A stretch of DNA of 64,000 bases from Oxyruncus cristatus. Its lineage: Eukaryota; Chordata; Aves; Passeriformes; Cotingidae. The notes beneath the pieces are model-generated. The model saw only the letters and a list, made by a program, of their open reading frames with translations, was not told the DNA's origin and searched no databases. Position 1 is the first letter of the stretch; each line of letters begins with the position of its first letter. The translations under genes were made by a program, and so were the position numbers. This document shows, in pieces, positions 26,521 to 39,362 of this stretch. Location: positions 1,836,367-1,900,366 of the forward strand of contig VXAY01002371.1 of NCBI GenBank assembly GCA_013399855.1. The letters run 5' to 3'.

Positions 26521-27203
26521 TAGCTTGTTTCTCATGGCTAGATTTCCAAACAGCTTTTCAGCTTCTCTGCAACATCTCAGCTATACGGAACAGGTCTCAA
26601 GCACTAGGTTTGCTCTTCAGTGTTCCCTGGGTCTGCCCTGCTGGTGGCCAACCAACCAGCCAGGGCGAGCATGGGAGGCATATGCAAACTCTCCCCTCCA
26701 CTGAATTACTGGGGTAGTGAGGGAGGGTAACCAGTGTTATCCCTTTAAACGTCTGGTTTTTCATAGAATATTCTTTTGAGAAAATACTTCTGAGAAAAAT
26801 TTTAAGGCCAAGGTAGGACCCCCTGCTTGGGAGGGTTGGAATGGAAACAGTGAAAACCCCTTCAAGCATTTGTCCTGAGAACAGGACTGCTGTGCTATAC
26901 ATGTTGCCATACAATGTGGGTTTAAGGCCAGAGTGTTTATGTCAAGTAAGGTAAATTCAAATATTTTCACAAGTGTGGTCATAATAATAGTTCCCTGCTC
27001 CATACGGTCGAGTGCAATATATTACATATATGCAAGCATGAGCAAGAATGTATTTGTGCATGCAGTGCTTATGTAAAATCTTCAATATCTGCTTCCTCAG
27101 TAAACTTTTTAACTTAAACCTTTTGAGTAGTGAGTGGGAAGAGCTAGACAGCTACATTCCATCATAGGCTCAAACGGGCGAGACCCTGATGAACCTTTTT
27201 AAG

Positions 27204-27274
27204 TCAACCCTGCATTGACTGATCTCCAGGTCCCTTCCAAGGCAAACTGTTCTGTGCACCTATGAACTGTGATG
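27204..27274 (+). mobile_element. CR1 LINE 3'-end fragment (+ orientation)
   Basis: Contains GACTGATCTCCAGGTCCC followed by TTCCAAGG, then CTGTTCTGTG and a decayed repeat ending CTGTGATG. This matches the characteristic avian CR1 tail (…GATGATCTCCAGAGGTCCCTTCCAACC… then repeated ATTCTGTGATTCT). Only the last 70 bases or so are recognisable, with no ORF2 coding left. It is a 5'-truncated, old, inactive copy. Confidence 0.65.
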
Positions 27275-27691
27275 CTAGTAGAAAAAGCTGGCACTGAGGA
27301 AACACAAAGCTGAAATACACACATGCACACACTCTATAGACACCTTAAGAATTTAACTTTGTGGAGTACTAATAAAAAAAGAGGACGTATCAAACACAAG
27401 TCATGCCCACTTTTATGCAATACACTAAATCAAGGTTTAAGTTATGACATCTTAAAAGCTAAATTGTTGCCCAATGGGCAATTTCTTTGCAACTCAATTA
27501 CCATCAACATCTGGTCAAAGTTAGATTCCTAATACCAAAGAAGACTTTCAGTTTTTCAGAACACAGCCTGTTAGTTGCCCATATAATGCAGCCCTTTCAT
27601 GTTCTTATCACATGCACAGTTTATATTTACTCACCAGAAAAATGTAATTATGGCTGTATTTGTACAAAGCATGTATTATATACATGATATC

Positions 27692-27745
27692 TATATGTAT
27701 ATATATACACACACACACGTAGACATATATATATATATATATACA
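27692..27745. repeat. Compound (TA)n-(CA)n-(TA)n microsatellite
   Basis: TA units run into about six CA units, then a short GTAGAC interruption, then about ten more TA units, ending ACAC. It is a compound alternating purine-pyrimidine tract, likely polymorphic in length. Confidence 0.95.
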
Positions 27746-29947
27746 CCCTCCACTCTATGAAATCAAGGATATTTCTTCCGTATTCATTTTTGAGGGAAGG
27801 CTTAAGGGGTAATCTGAGAGAGGAAAATGTCTGACTTGCGGCAGCAGACCAGCTCCTACACGGCTTTCAGTCAGACAGAATTTGTGCAAGGAGACAACCT
27901 CCCCATATTTGCTGGTCCTGTGCTTGGGTGCTGTACATATTCCCACACAACTCGAGCTCATCTGGATCACTTTGGTGTCTCCATTGCAGACAGAAAGAGT
28001 TATATTCGTCAACCTGTTTTTTTCTCAAGTGTAAAAGGTAAATGAACTCTCCCTGAAGAAGATTTTGGGAGAGAGCAACAAAACTAACATCTAACTCCAA
28101 TCTGCTCTTTATGACATTAGCCTAAGGTATCCATTTAATGAATCAAGCCCTTCACATCAGTGCCATACAGTTGTTGTTTTTTCCCCTATGTTTAGAAAGC
28201 TCAACCACTGTCATTCTGTGACAGACATTAGTGCCTGGCAAAAGCTTGTTCATCCAGGATGAAACCTGTACCTAATTCTGCTTCTTGAACTACTGAAAGT
28301 CAGACAGCCTTTAGATCCCAGTTTGTTAGTAATAACCAAATATGCAAGTTATTTAATTCTTAATAGTAAGCGGAAAAAGAAAAAATAATAAGAAAAACTA
28401 TGAAGATGGTAAATGAAGAAACAAAGTACAGGAGTCAATTTGGCTCTTTTGGGACAGAATTGCCTGAAAGCAATTGTAAATCATGATGAGTCTGAGAAGT
28501 AATTTCACTAAATCTCACTTTAAAAAATTCCTTTAAATTGAGCAGTATATAACTTACCACCAACAATTTTAAGGAAGGCTATGTACAACACCAAAAAAAA
28601 GTACATTTAACTGCAAATAGCAACTGAAAAGGGAACTTTTAATATTAATTTGTTTTTACGGAGAGACACTAAAACAGCACAATGTAATGAAATGTTACTA
28701 AGAAACAGTAAATAAAGAGATGAGCAGCAAGTGAAAGACGTCAACAATTTAAAAAATGAAGTATAAAATATCTTCTGAGAGAACAATACACTTGGAAAGT
28801 TAAGGCTCCTGGAGCAGACCCAAAGCCAATTCATAGCCAACGAGCTGTTTCCCATCACTTCTTCACAGTGTAGACTACCAGATCCTCAGGGACAGGAGGA
28901 AGATCATAGGCTGAGCTTGCACCCAGCATCACCTATAGCAACTGCAGGAAATCAGCAGGGTGGCAGCAATTGCCCTGGAGTCCCAAGATGGGGAGGGCAC
29001 CTGGCTCAGATTCCTGTATTTACTGAGTCCTCCTCATAGGTGCCTCTTCTGCGGTGGGTCACTGCTACAGATAATCTCACCTTCTGCTAAATTTGGACAT
29101 CTCTATCCCACAACTGCATTTGCTCAGCAACAAACAAACCACACATCAGCTTGGAAGCAGAAATGGATGAGTTATACCCAGTATGATTTAAACACGTCTG
29201 GGAGCTGTACAGACAACCCGCAATTATCAAACCAAGAGTCTCACAGACTGTTTAAAAGACAGATGGTCTGTTTTTCTAAGCCTTCAGAAAGGACCAACAG
29301 CATCATCATCCAACACTGTGCTGGGGGAAAAAGAAATTGCAAAAAAGATACCTTAAAACACTACTTTGCTGTTGGTAGTCCAGTTTTGTCCCTTTAAGCT
29401 TCAACAGTAACACAGAAAAGCCCCAAAACCTCAATCTCTCCCAATGAGAGGATCCCATCAAATATATTTACCTGCAAATCGATTTTTACCCCAAGCATCT
29501 CTAATGCTCAGGTTTTTCCACTGTTTGAAAATGAGTGGTAGGAACAAACTGACAGGAGAATACACTGTTTAATCCTGTATAAGGGATGATGAAGTGAAAC
29601 CTAAGAGCCATATCCAAACCTTTGTAGATACAAGCCTGGATGCACAGGAGCAATTAGGCTCGCATACTCGGGAAAACATGTTTGGGGAGTATCTTTTTTG
29701 TTCATAAATCCTGTGAAATTACTGTGATACCCAGCTGCAGGGGGGAGACAGATGCTGGAAGGGGCCACACTTTACCTAGTGCAACTGAATTGGAAATGAT
29801 CCAAGTAGCCATTTACTCATCTGCATAAACTTGAATCTTAAATTTAGCAGTGTTTCACCTCTTGACCTTCAATTTCACATTGCCTTAACCAGCTTGAATT
29901 GAGCCTGAACAGCTACAGAAATGTTTACAGCCATTTGCTGCAATAGG

Positions 29948-29983
29948 ATTGAAGAAAACCTTGAAATTGAAGAAAATCTTGAA
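29948..29983. repeat. Tandem duplication, 18-bp unit x2
   Basis: The unit ATTGAAGAAAACCTTGAA at 29948-29965 is repeated at 29966-29983 with a single C-to-T change. The period is a multiple of three, so it keeps a frame open (repeated IEENLE), but the surrounding frame has no gene features. Confidence 0.9.
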
Positions 29984-30307
29984 ACTAATGTCTGGGGACC
30001 GTTCAGACACAATCAGCACTGGAACCAGTTCGACTCACTGCAGACATTTGCCACCATGCCACCAAGCCTCAGGGCTGGACCACCCCACAGCATCCCATGC
30101 TACAAATGGGGCAAATCCTGCTCCCCACAGCCCACCTCCTGGTGAAGACACAGGTGCCTAGGATGTGGAAAGATGTACACGATGTTTTTTTAAAAAAAGA
30201 AAACCTCTCCCAAGATTTATAAACTTGAATGGTGGACTCCAAAATTCAAGCACACTTTCTAAATTCTACATGTTTGTTTAAATGCCAGTGCCCAGCAGAC
30301 AAATAGA

Positions 30308-30374
30308 TTTAAAAAAAAAATATTTAAAATATTAATTTATAAATATATATAAATATTAAAAATATAAAAATATT
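30308..30374. repeat. Extreme AT-rich block
   Basis: About 65 bases with almost no G or C, made of overlapping AAATATTT, TTTATAAATAT and AAAATAT strings. Low-complexity DNA. Such blocks can act as matrix-attachment or easily unwound DNA, but nothing in the sequence proves a function. Confidence 0.85.
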
Positions 30375-30531
30375 TTCAACAGAGGTGAGGACTTCAATAT
30401 AAAATCAGCAGATGTGCAAAAATTGTCTGTAGTTATTAAAATAAAGATATTTTAGAGTTATTTTAAATATCCAACTAAACCATCCATTCAGATCTGGTAC
30501 AAATACTGCTCCTAACCATGCTCTTTACACA

Positions 30532-30590
30532 GAGACGTTCAGGATGGAAAGGACCTCTGGAGGTCCCCAGGTCCCACCACGTGCTCAAAG
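30532..30590 (-). mobile_element. CR1 LINE 3'-end fragment (minus orientation)
   Basis: On the minus strand this reads ACCTCCAGAGGTCC, then TTTCCATCCTGAACG, closely matching the conserved CR1 3' end. Further into the element, GTGCTCAAAG on the + strand corresponds to the CTTTGAGCA(G/C) segment common in CR1 tails. The fragment is short, truncated and non-coding. Confidence 0.7.
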
Positions 30591-33500
30591 TTCTATTTAT
30601 TAGTACTCAAAATTTTAAGTAAATTTGTGCTTTCATATACAGAGTTAGGAATTAGATCACACATTGTAGGGTTGCTTACCAGCTGTAAGTTGGAGGTCTT
30701 GCTCATTCATTCAACATGCTGAAAAACCAAAGGCTTGCTGCAAAGATACGATGTTTAGAATCAACATGAGGAAGCAGTCCAGCGACTCCCCTGGACCATG
30801 GAAGCATGACAGCTATTTCCCTACCACCACTCAAAGGGGCCACATTAAGACCACTAACCTGCTCATTCATTTGAATGGGTTGTCACGGTCCAAATGGCAT
30901 CATGCAGACTTTCAGAGCACTGGCCCAGTCTCTTATTTCTAAGGACAAAAGGGAAAAAACAAATCCTGAACACCCAAAAGAAACAGCTCTCATTCCACTC
31001 CCCCAGCTCTCAGGTGTTTTAGGTTTCTCTAGAACAACCGAGGTGAGGCAGCTGCAGGTGTGCCTACCCCCACACCGGTCCTCACCTGTGAGTTTTGGTC
31101 TCCCAGTTACTTGTTGGAACCCCTCCACCGGCAAGGAAGATGGTAGGTATAGCCATTGTGGCTGAATGCTGCCTGAATCCAGCCAGCCCTGCCCTCTGTG
31201 CCAGCCATCCTGGCACCAGCTGGCATTGACTGGTATCACGATGCTGTGGGTTGCAGCACCACATGCCCCTGGACTTACCCTGGGCCAAATCATCCCTCAG
31301 CCCAGCCTGGGCAGGGCTGTTCTCTGTATCTCTGGGGAAATGGCTTAGTGTACCTGAGGAGGTGGATGGTACCTCGGAACCCTGGATGGCATGGGGAATG
31401 GGTATCAAGCCTTAGAAATCAACATCCAACCACAAAATACCTGGCATACAGGTGTTTGCAAAGGTGCTCCTGCAGCAGGACTCACACACCACCTGGCTGG
31501 TTTGCAGTGTGCTGCTATTCCAGTACCACTTGCAGCCTGTTCAATAAGCCAGTGGTGCTCTATCACCAGACCATGGTAAGCTTTCCTCAAGGCTCTCAAA
31601 CTCAGGGAAAGGAGCAAGGAAGGGGGAAGAAAACTGCAATTTACTCGCAGTAGTGTGCTTTTCCTCTGAAATCATTATCCCTCTGCAAACTCCCTTGGCA
31701 TTCAGAAAGTATCTGTGTTTAATCCCTGGTCTTGTTCAAAATGCAAAGTACCTCGCCTTGAGACTGATAATTTAATCTCCTTTGGATAACTACTACTGAC
31801 TAGACTAAAAGCTAACAAAGGTCAAGTCATTGGTTATTCAAAGCAGGATTTCCCTCAGTTTACAAAAAAACTTCTACTTGATCTCTGACTTACCAGCTGC
31901 AGCATGTGATTGCTTTCACCACTGGTAATCACTGCACGTGTGTGCATCTATCACACACACAAGGACACACATACACATTTCACATACATAGATGTGAACT
32001 GGAAATGGCCAACTCACTCAAACCAATGTGATACCACAGATTGCCTCCAAAATAATGTTCAGTAAAATTTATATCCCTCCATGGCACTTTGTATACATTT
32101 GCATACATTAAATTATGCCAAGGCTTACTCAGTAGTGAAGGGAGTTTCTTAGCTTTATTTTTGTCCTTTCCCAAGAAAATGGATTTTATGTGACTGTGCT
32201 ATTTTTACATGTTTGTCCATCTCCTGATATTGAATCAGTCCCCAAGCAGAAAAACGACAGACAAGTAAATTACTATAGATTTTGTGAAAGCAGGGAGACA
32301 GTGGGAGACAAAGGACTGAAATGGAGACGGAGACATAGACAAGATCCTTTCCATGGTGATGTAGAAGTTTATAAGGAACAAACTGTCCAATTTAACTTCT
32401 CGCCAAACTACACTTACATTACATGTAATATTTTAATTATCTCATAATTCTACTTGTAATTCAATTGTTGTACTTTAGAATCAGGAATCATACTGACTTA
32501 AGTTTGTATGTCTGTTGCAAGACATAAAATCCTGAATTGCTACAACTGCACACGTGAGGGCCTTACTCAGTCCTGAAAATGGATATGTGAACAGGAGATA
32601 AACCAGGTGGTCCTTATTGCATCTTACCAGAAGAAAATCCTCAAAACAGGGCAAACTGACTTCTTATTTTTCAACCTATACAGACTGAGACACTGCAAAA
32701 ATTGAGTTCAGGGGAGAAACTTAAGCTCAGGACCTCAGTGTTGCTCGGATACTCACATCCCATCCAGTTTATGTTTGAGAAACTGGATGCAATAGCAAGT
32801 AAAGTTCTCCATTAAAGTTTAAACAACATATAGAAAAAGTCTCAGTTTCCAGCCACTCATTGCCCATACTGGCAGGAGAAATTTAGGACTTCTATTGTAA
32901 GTCCTTGGAGAGACACTAAGAACCTATGGTTTTATGGAACAATAAGAGAAATTAATTTTGGCATGATTTTTCAATTATTGTTTTCCCCAACCCCAGCAGG
33001 AACCTGACAAAACCCAGCCATCGATGTATGACTCTCTCACCTCGCCAGACCTGCAGCCCCCTGCGCTATCCCCCAGGGCTCGTTCCTCTCACATGTCCTG
33101 GCAACAGGACCTCCCTGTGACCCTATAGTTTCTTCTCCCCGCCAAGAAGCACATGGCCGCTGGGACATTCTGTACTCCACGGGAGCTGATGGGCAGACCC
33201 AGGCTCTCACCCCTGGTCACTCCCTTCTGTTTGTGGCCAGGATGAGACATGCACAGCATTTCAGTGGTGCAAGGCAGCTACAGCGGGGAAGGAGTAAAAT
33301 CGAAGGGGTAACTCACACACTGAATGCGCTATAGGAGTAAATACCAAATAAAACGACATTAATAATTACATTTCTTTTCTTGGCATATAAGAGAAGATCC
33401 CTCCATGCTTATCCGCTCTGTCGTGCCTGGGAAAGCAAAGCTGATATTATTGCTCTCTGGTCTCTCCAACACCTCAGTCATGCCCTGTGCGTTTCCTGTG

Positions 33501-34679
33501 TACATGGAGCAACTGGGCAGCTCCAAGGGCACATATCCCTGCATCAGCCATGGATCCCTCTTTCTGAGGAGGGAGGACGTTGGCCCGACACAACAAGAAA
33601 GTGTTTCTGTTGTGTTAGAGAATAATTTATAAACAACATTTCAGCCTGAACGTTTTAATCATGGAAATGTCTTTTACCCGTGATCAATACATGGATATAA
33701 CTAGGGCATAATAACGCTATAGCTTCTTACTCTGGGTAAATGCTGCCCGGTGGTTCAAGAGCTGCAGCGGAGAGAAACGTTTTGGTTGTCTCTGGTGAAA
33801 GGCTCAGAAGATGTTTTTTTTAAGAGAGGCGAGATTACCTCTGCACCTGTGGGCATGCAAACGTTTGCAGCCCTTCAGAACGCTCTTACCTCTCACTTAA
33901 ACCATCCAAGATCTGGTTACTACTACTATAACTGCTACTACAAAAAATGTTGCTATTTACAAGCCACACACAGAGAAAGGTAGGAAAGGGCAGATCCTTT
34001 AAGCTTGGAAAATACTGTTTGTGTTGCTAGATCAGGTGTGCTCTGTGGCTCTACACTGGGCTACAGCGTTGCCATTAGTTTACTGAGGACACGGAGAAGG
34101 GAAAATATTTTCATCCTAATTACAATCCTGATCTTTATTGCAGAACCATTTAGTGACTGTGAAAACCAGCTTGACAAACACACACTGTTCACGGGACTGA
34201 AGGACTGAGGAGACAGAATGGCAAAGAATTAGGCCCAGGAGGGTTGCTGAAGGAGACAAAATACAGCTATTTCTATGCAGCAGAAAGAAAAGAGGCACAG
34301 CACAGGCAGGTTGATGTCTCTGTGTATGACTGCATACAAAGCAGCGCCAGGCTCATTTCAGTTGCCTGTTGAAGTTGCTGGGAGTGAGAGAAATTTGTAA
34401 ATCACCTTCCTGTGGTTCTGTGTCTTTGTTGGAGCACAGATTGAGAGATGAGAGAAAAATTAAAATGACACAAAATTTGCAAAATTCTTCAGCAGAGGTG
34501 GGGGTATTATTTTGCACCCAGTAGTATGCAGGACAATGGGAAAAGACCTAACAAGTTCAATGGGAAGTGTTCTGACATCAGTGGAAATAGATGCACTGAG
34601 CATTACAGAAGTTTACACATCTGATTTATCAGTTAGAAAAATAATCAATAAAGCAATACTTCTGGTTCAAAACCATTTA

Positions 34680-34697
34680 AAATAGTTTAAACTATTT
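34680..34697. repeat. Perfect 18-bp palindrome
   Basis: AAATAGTTTAAACTATTT equals its own reverse complement. It sits in a TTTAAA-rich neighbourhood (34670-34780). It could be a fortuitous product of AT-rich composition or a dimeric protein site; nothing else supports a role. Confidence 0.9.
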
Positions 34698-37600
34698 AAA
34701 ATATTCTAGCAAATTAAAAAATGTGTGTGTAAACCTTGGAAATTTGAAATGAGGTTTTTTTAAATATTTTAAATAAAAATTTGTACATTTCAAGACCTTA
34801 CACTGTGGGATAAAACACAGTTATATTTCAAATACTGAAAGGCAAAGGTAAATTGGAGTTTTGGCTGACATTTGCAGAGTGAAACAAAAATATTCAAGGA
34901 TAAATTATGTCTATATTTTTCCTACTTGCCTAGTTTCTGTGAGAAAGCTGACATGAATACACCCTAGATGTTACCTAAAATCTTTTACTACTGCCCTGGA
35001 ATCACCTGTAGCCCAATTCAAAGTCTATTGATCAGTTTGGAGCCCTTCCCCTGACACCTGCCCAGGCCTAATGGGACCAGGGGAAGAAAGGAAGGTGGGA
35101 CTACAGACAAGGTGCTTAAAGATAAAATCAATGGCAAGGTTACCAGGAATTAGGGCTTTTGTTTGAACTTAGAGGTTGTTGGCAGGGATCAGATATGTCG
35201 ACAACTCATGGTCTTTCATCCTTCTGCTTAGACCCAAATCCCTTGTGAGTTTTGATCAGCGCTTTGATAAAATGTACAGATTTGATAAAAGACTTGTGTT
35301 GATTTTTACCCTATTGAGCCAAGACTCTAAGATGAGATAAAAATATGTTGTTGAAAGATGGAAACAATTCTTTTCCAAGAGATTCCTCAGTCACTGCCGG
35401 TAGGTAAGAGGTCTTCATTATCAAAGGCACATAGGAAACTTTGGTGCTTACATAGGCAGAGTCAAACGTTTGAGGGGGTTTTATTTAGAGAAAATGTGTG
35501 GCTCTAGCAAAAACATCTGGAAGATAAAACAAAACATTTCAGGCATTTATTTTTCAAGATGAAAAGTCTTCAAATGTTCATTTCAGAACAGGGGGAGGTT
35601 TGATTTTCTCGGCTTTTCATGTTTTCCACATGGAAATGATAGGAAATGGCTGGATTTCTATCACTTTTTGAATACTCCAAAAAACATTTCACTGCCTGAC
35701 ATTAATGGACAAATAATTGAACAAGATAGAGAAGACACTAAAATTCACAATGAAGCCAAGATTTTTGTTAGGGCTCAAGCATTTAGATTTTAATTTTGCC
35801 ATCAAAATCAGGAAAGACTACGATATTCACAGAGTAGAAAAAACCAATCCTTTTCCTCAGAAAAGGCATGACAAGAGTTGCCATCAATAGCTGTGGGCAG
35901 AATGACACAGGGGTGAGGGCAGCTCTTTGGACGGACACAGCTCAGCCAGTGACTCCAGGCGATGCTAAATCCTGCTGCATTACCACCTCCACACACCCAG
36001 TGAGACCTGAACACAGGCAACACAAACTAAGGCAAAGCAATTTTTGCTGAGCTCCACAGGCCTGGGAAGGGTCTCAGTGCAGACCTGTTCTGCCCTCTTT
36101 ACATGCTCCAAGTTTATGAAAAGAAAAGTCAAGCAGATCCTCCTTCCCCTGCCATGTTTGGTGAGACCTTATCCCCAGCCAAATCAATAGTGAAACTCCT
36201 GCTGCTCTCAGCAGAGGCAGCTTCACCCAGAAATATTATTGATCTCTAATTCGAGAGCAAAGCCCGGTGACTTCTGAAGCACTGCTGTTCGCTGATCAGG
36301 AGTATGGAATTTTTAAAGAAAACCCATCCCGTGGGATATTTAATGAGTGTGATACACCTATTTCACTCCAAGCCCTGAAGGCCACAGAAGGGCTCTCTCC
36401 CTTGTTATGCCAATAGCTGCAACAATTCTGCTTTCCATCACTGAAAAATCTGCTCTTTGAATTTGTAAGTTCCTGCTATTTATAGTTCCTAAAAGTCCTT
36501 GGCCAACTGTTCATTTCGTAAGTAATGCCGTCATTTGAAGTTTAATTTACTCAATATAATGTTTCCTTTCCTTTGTCATATTGAATTACTAGCAATTATG
36601 GCTTTAGTCTAACGTAATATGAAACTAAGGCCACGTAATTTATCCGATGAGCTGCACCAACAGTGTATGAGCTGTATCTGCAGTACCAGATCCAAGGCTT
36701 AGATCAGTCTGGGGCTTCCTAAAATGTTAGTAAGTAAAAGGTATTGTAGTGTGGTGGAAAAATAAACTTAAAGTTCACCATTTGAATATGCAGTTAAAAA
36801 AAAGTAACTAATGGGAGTATGAAAAATGTAAGCCAATGGGACTGTAAATAAGTAAGCCAAATTTTAGCTCATCTTGAGTGGTACCTCTTAATTCCAGCCT
36901 AGTATTATAAAGATATTTCCTTAGGAGATTCTCAAAAATACTGAATAAAATCCTTCAAATCTTTCTGAACAAGGGGCTCCTAACATCTGGTATTACTACT
37001 GAAATACCACTTGGTTTTCTAATCACTGAGTGGGGGAAAAAAAAAATTGGATTATTATTCTTGCTCACAGTAAATAAGTAAAGAGTCACTCATCATTATT
37101 CTCTCTGGTATTTTCCCCTACCCATTTCTTTACTATCACTGAAAATTGTTCAGAACAATATAAGGAAGGAGACAGGACCTGTGTCTGCAGCATCCTTCAG
37201 AGTTGATTTAGGACCCGTGGTGGTACGTAGCCTCCACAAGACCTGAAGAGCTTGGCAGGCTGTAACGGGGGTGAGTTATTATTTCTATTTTGAAATAGCT
37301 TACACTTTAGCCTAATTTCCTCTGACAGAGTGATAGCCCATATTCTAGTACTGGCAAGCTTGTAAAGACTGAGAAAGTTGACTGAGGACATGAAATTTTA
37401 GATACTTATTCAGACCACTTCTGAAAGCAGAGGGCTCTAAGCACATTCTAGTGTTTCCTTATGTCAAAAGTATAGTATGAGTGACCTCTCACACTGAGTT
37501 CCCTTAAATCTGGGCCAAATTTCCAAAGTGCAAAGACTTGCAAAGACATGGAGACAGTTAAATCTTATAGTTTTGAGCCTTTTTGCAAGTTTGGGTAAAG

Positions 37601-39346
37601 ATTTAGGATTTCTTGCCTACTCATTCTGCCCTTCTCAGGTAACAGAGAGCACATTGCTGCAGGAAAAGGAAAAGGCAAATAAAAGGGAAGATGTCTTGGT
37701 TGACTTTCTAGAGGAAGGGAATTAATACCTCAAATGCTTGTTCCCCCTTTGCACAGATACCGATTTGATACTTGAGTGAACATTGTGAACTTCAGTTTTG
37801 CAGGGCTGAAGCAACTCACTTCCTCGGCAAGATGTGCCAAGAAGCCCAGCTACAAAAGGACAAATGATTCACTTAACAGGAGTTTTCATCATGTTGCCAC
37901 ACTGCCTGACCTCCAAATGTGCCAAGATGCTACAGTATCATTTAAACTGGGAAAGAATGCCTCTGTGTTATCATCCATGAGATTCACGAGAGTCCCATTA
38001 TAGCTACGCAGTGTGTGTGTGCAGTGTTAAAAAAACCCAACCGATAAATAAAATAACACAGTCTAACTTGGGGAGCCACTATGGTCAATCAAATAAACCC
38101 AGCATTTAAGGATAAAACAAAGCACATGCCCATATGAAAAATTATTACAGTCCACAGGGAACAATTTGGGTTCAAAAATCTAATTACTCAAGATTTAAAC
38201 CTTGCTGTGTGCATGCAAGTGTAGTAGCATGCAGAAGAGATGTGAGAGAATGGTATCACCCATTCCAGGTCTATCTCCCCACTGCCCTCCAAACTGAAGG
38301 ACTCTTTTGTCGTGGTAAATTTAACCTAAATGATGTTCTCCCCTAACTGCAGGAGCACTCTTGCTGGAAAGTGTGGTCCTGTCCTCTCCTTCTCCCTTCC
38401 TTCTCCTCACAGCATTTTCCCTTTTCTCTCTGCTTCACCTCTTGCTGCAGTCCATCTGGTGCTCTTGACTTCTATAAACCACTGCTCTTCCTCAGCTGGA
38501 AAAACAAATCTTGCTCCCGTCTAAGACACCTCAGCTATGCCCTGTCCAGTGCAAAAGCTATCACTTGGTTTTACAGGCTGCAAAGTATCTAAAAATTCCC
38601 ACAGGGCAGGCTGGCAGGATCAGGATCCCTTCTTATCTTACAAGAAACAAAGGAAGGAAGGACCTTTTTTCTGAAGACAGTTAATCAGTATCGATAACAG
38701 AGACTTTATGTGAAGATGAACGGGCAGGGAAGGAGAAGAACAAAGGGCCAACCTGAGTTTGCTAAGAAACCGTTCCACTTCACCCCATCAGGAGGAATGG
38801 CAGGAGAGGATCTATGAGTAGGCAGCAGCTCTGTCTCATGCTATTTTTGAGCTTTAAGCACCAGCACCATTTTAATGCTCTACATGTCCACAGGACCAAG
38901 CTCACCATTCAAGTAGAGGGGATGAAGCCCAAATGCTGGGATGGTATTTAATTTCCACTGAAGCCTTCACAATGAAGATTTAAATCCTCCCAGCCAGGAG
39001 AACACTGGCCTTAGGCAATCCTTTAACAACACTGGCATTTCTGAAGCAGTTTAAATCTTATCCTCTCAGAGTGCCTCAGAGACAGTGTTTTGTTTAACAG
39101 TGCATCTAAGATGAATAAAAATCCCATATTCTCTTTTTGCTGTTGCAACAAGCAAGAACAAAAGGGTAAGAGCTTTGCTTATGGCTGTGCAGTGAGTCCA
39201 CCACCAGCTGAGAATCAATCACCACCTCTTACTTAGCTTTATAACCAAATCTTCTGCCTCAATGCGGCAAAGGTAGGTGACCATCTCACTTCAGGGAGAG
39301 CAAAGTTGCCAGCATGACAGCTTCTTCTTCCTTTTCAAGCCAGCAG

Positions 39347-39362
39347 TGCTTGCTTGCTTGCT
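39347..39362. repeat. (TTGC)n short tandem repeat
   Basis: About four copies of a GCTT/TTGC tetranucleotide, ending GCTGG. Small simple repeat. Confidence 0.85.

Larger units (their letters stand above)
19931..27203. other. Intergenic, no gene seen
   Basis: AT-rich, CpG-poor sequence downstream of the MTHFD1L polyadenylation signal. No recognisable coding exon, tRNA or transposon was found. Short open frames of 60-105 codons on both strands overlap one another, have no family signatures, and are chance. Two subregions (20330-20540 and 24230-24480) have homeodomain-like TAATTA or TTAATT motifs and scattered CpGs and are discussed as possible conserved non-coding elements. Simple repeats inside are listed separately. 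Confidence 0.7.
27275..30531. other. Intergenic, no gene seen
   Basis: Non-coding sequence between two CR1 tails, holding a microsatellite cluster, an 18-base tandem duplication and an extreme AT-rich block (each listed). Many lines are A-rich on the + strand, the reverse of the MTHFD1L intron. The 145-codon open frame at 28960-29397 has no recognisable domain and weak composition, and is treated as chance. Confidence 0.65.

Noticed and set aside
30951..31653. Cluster of overlapping ORFs on both strands in a GC-richer patch, considered as an exon
   Set aside because: The frames compete with one another, lack family motifs and lack a convincing acceptor-donor pair.
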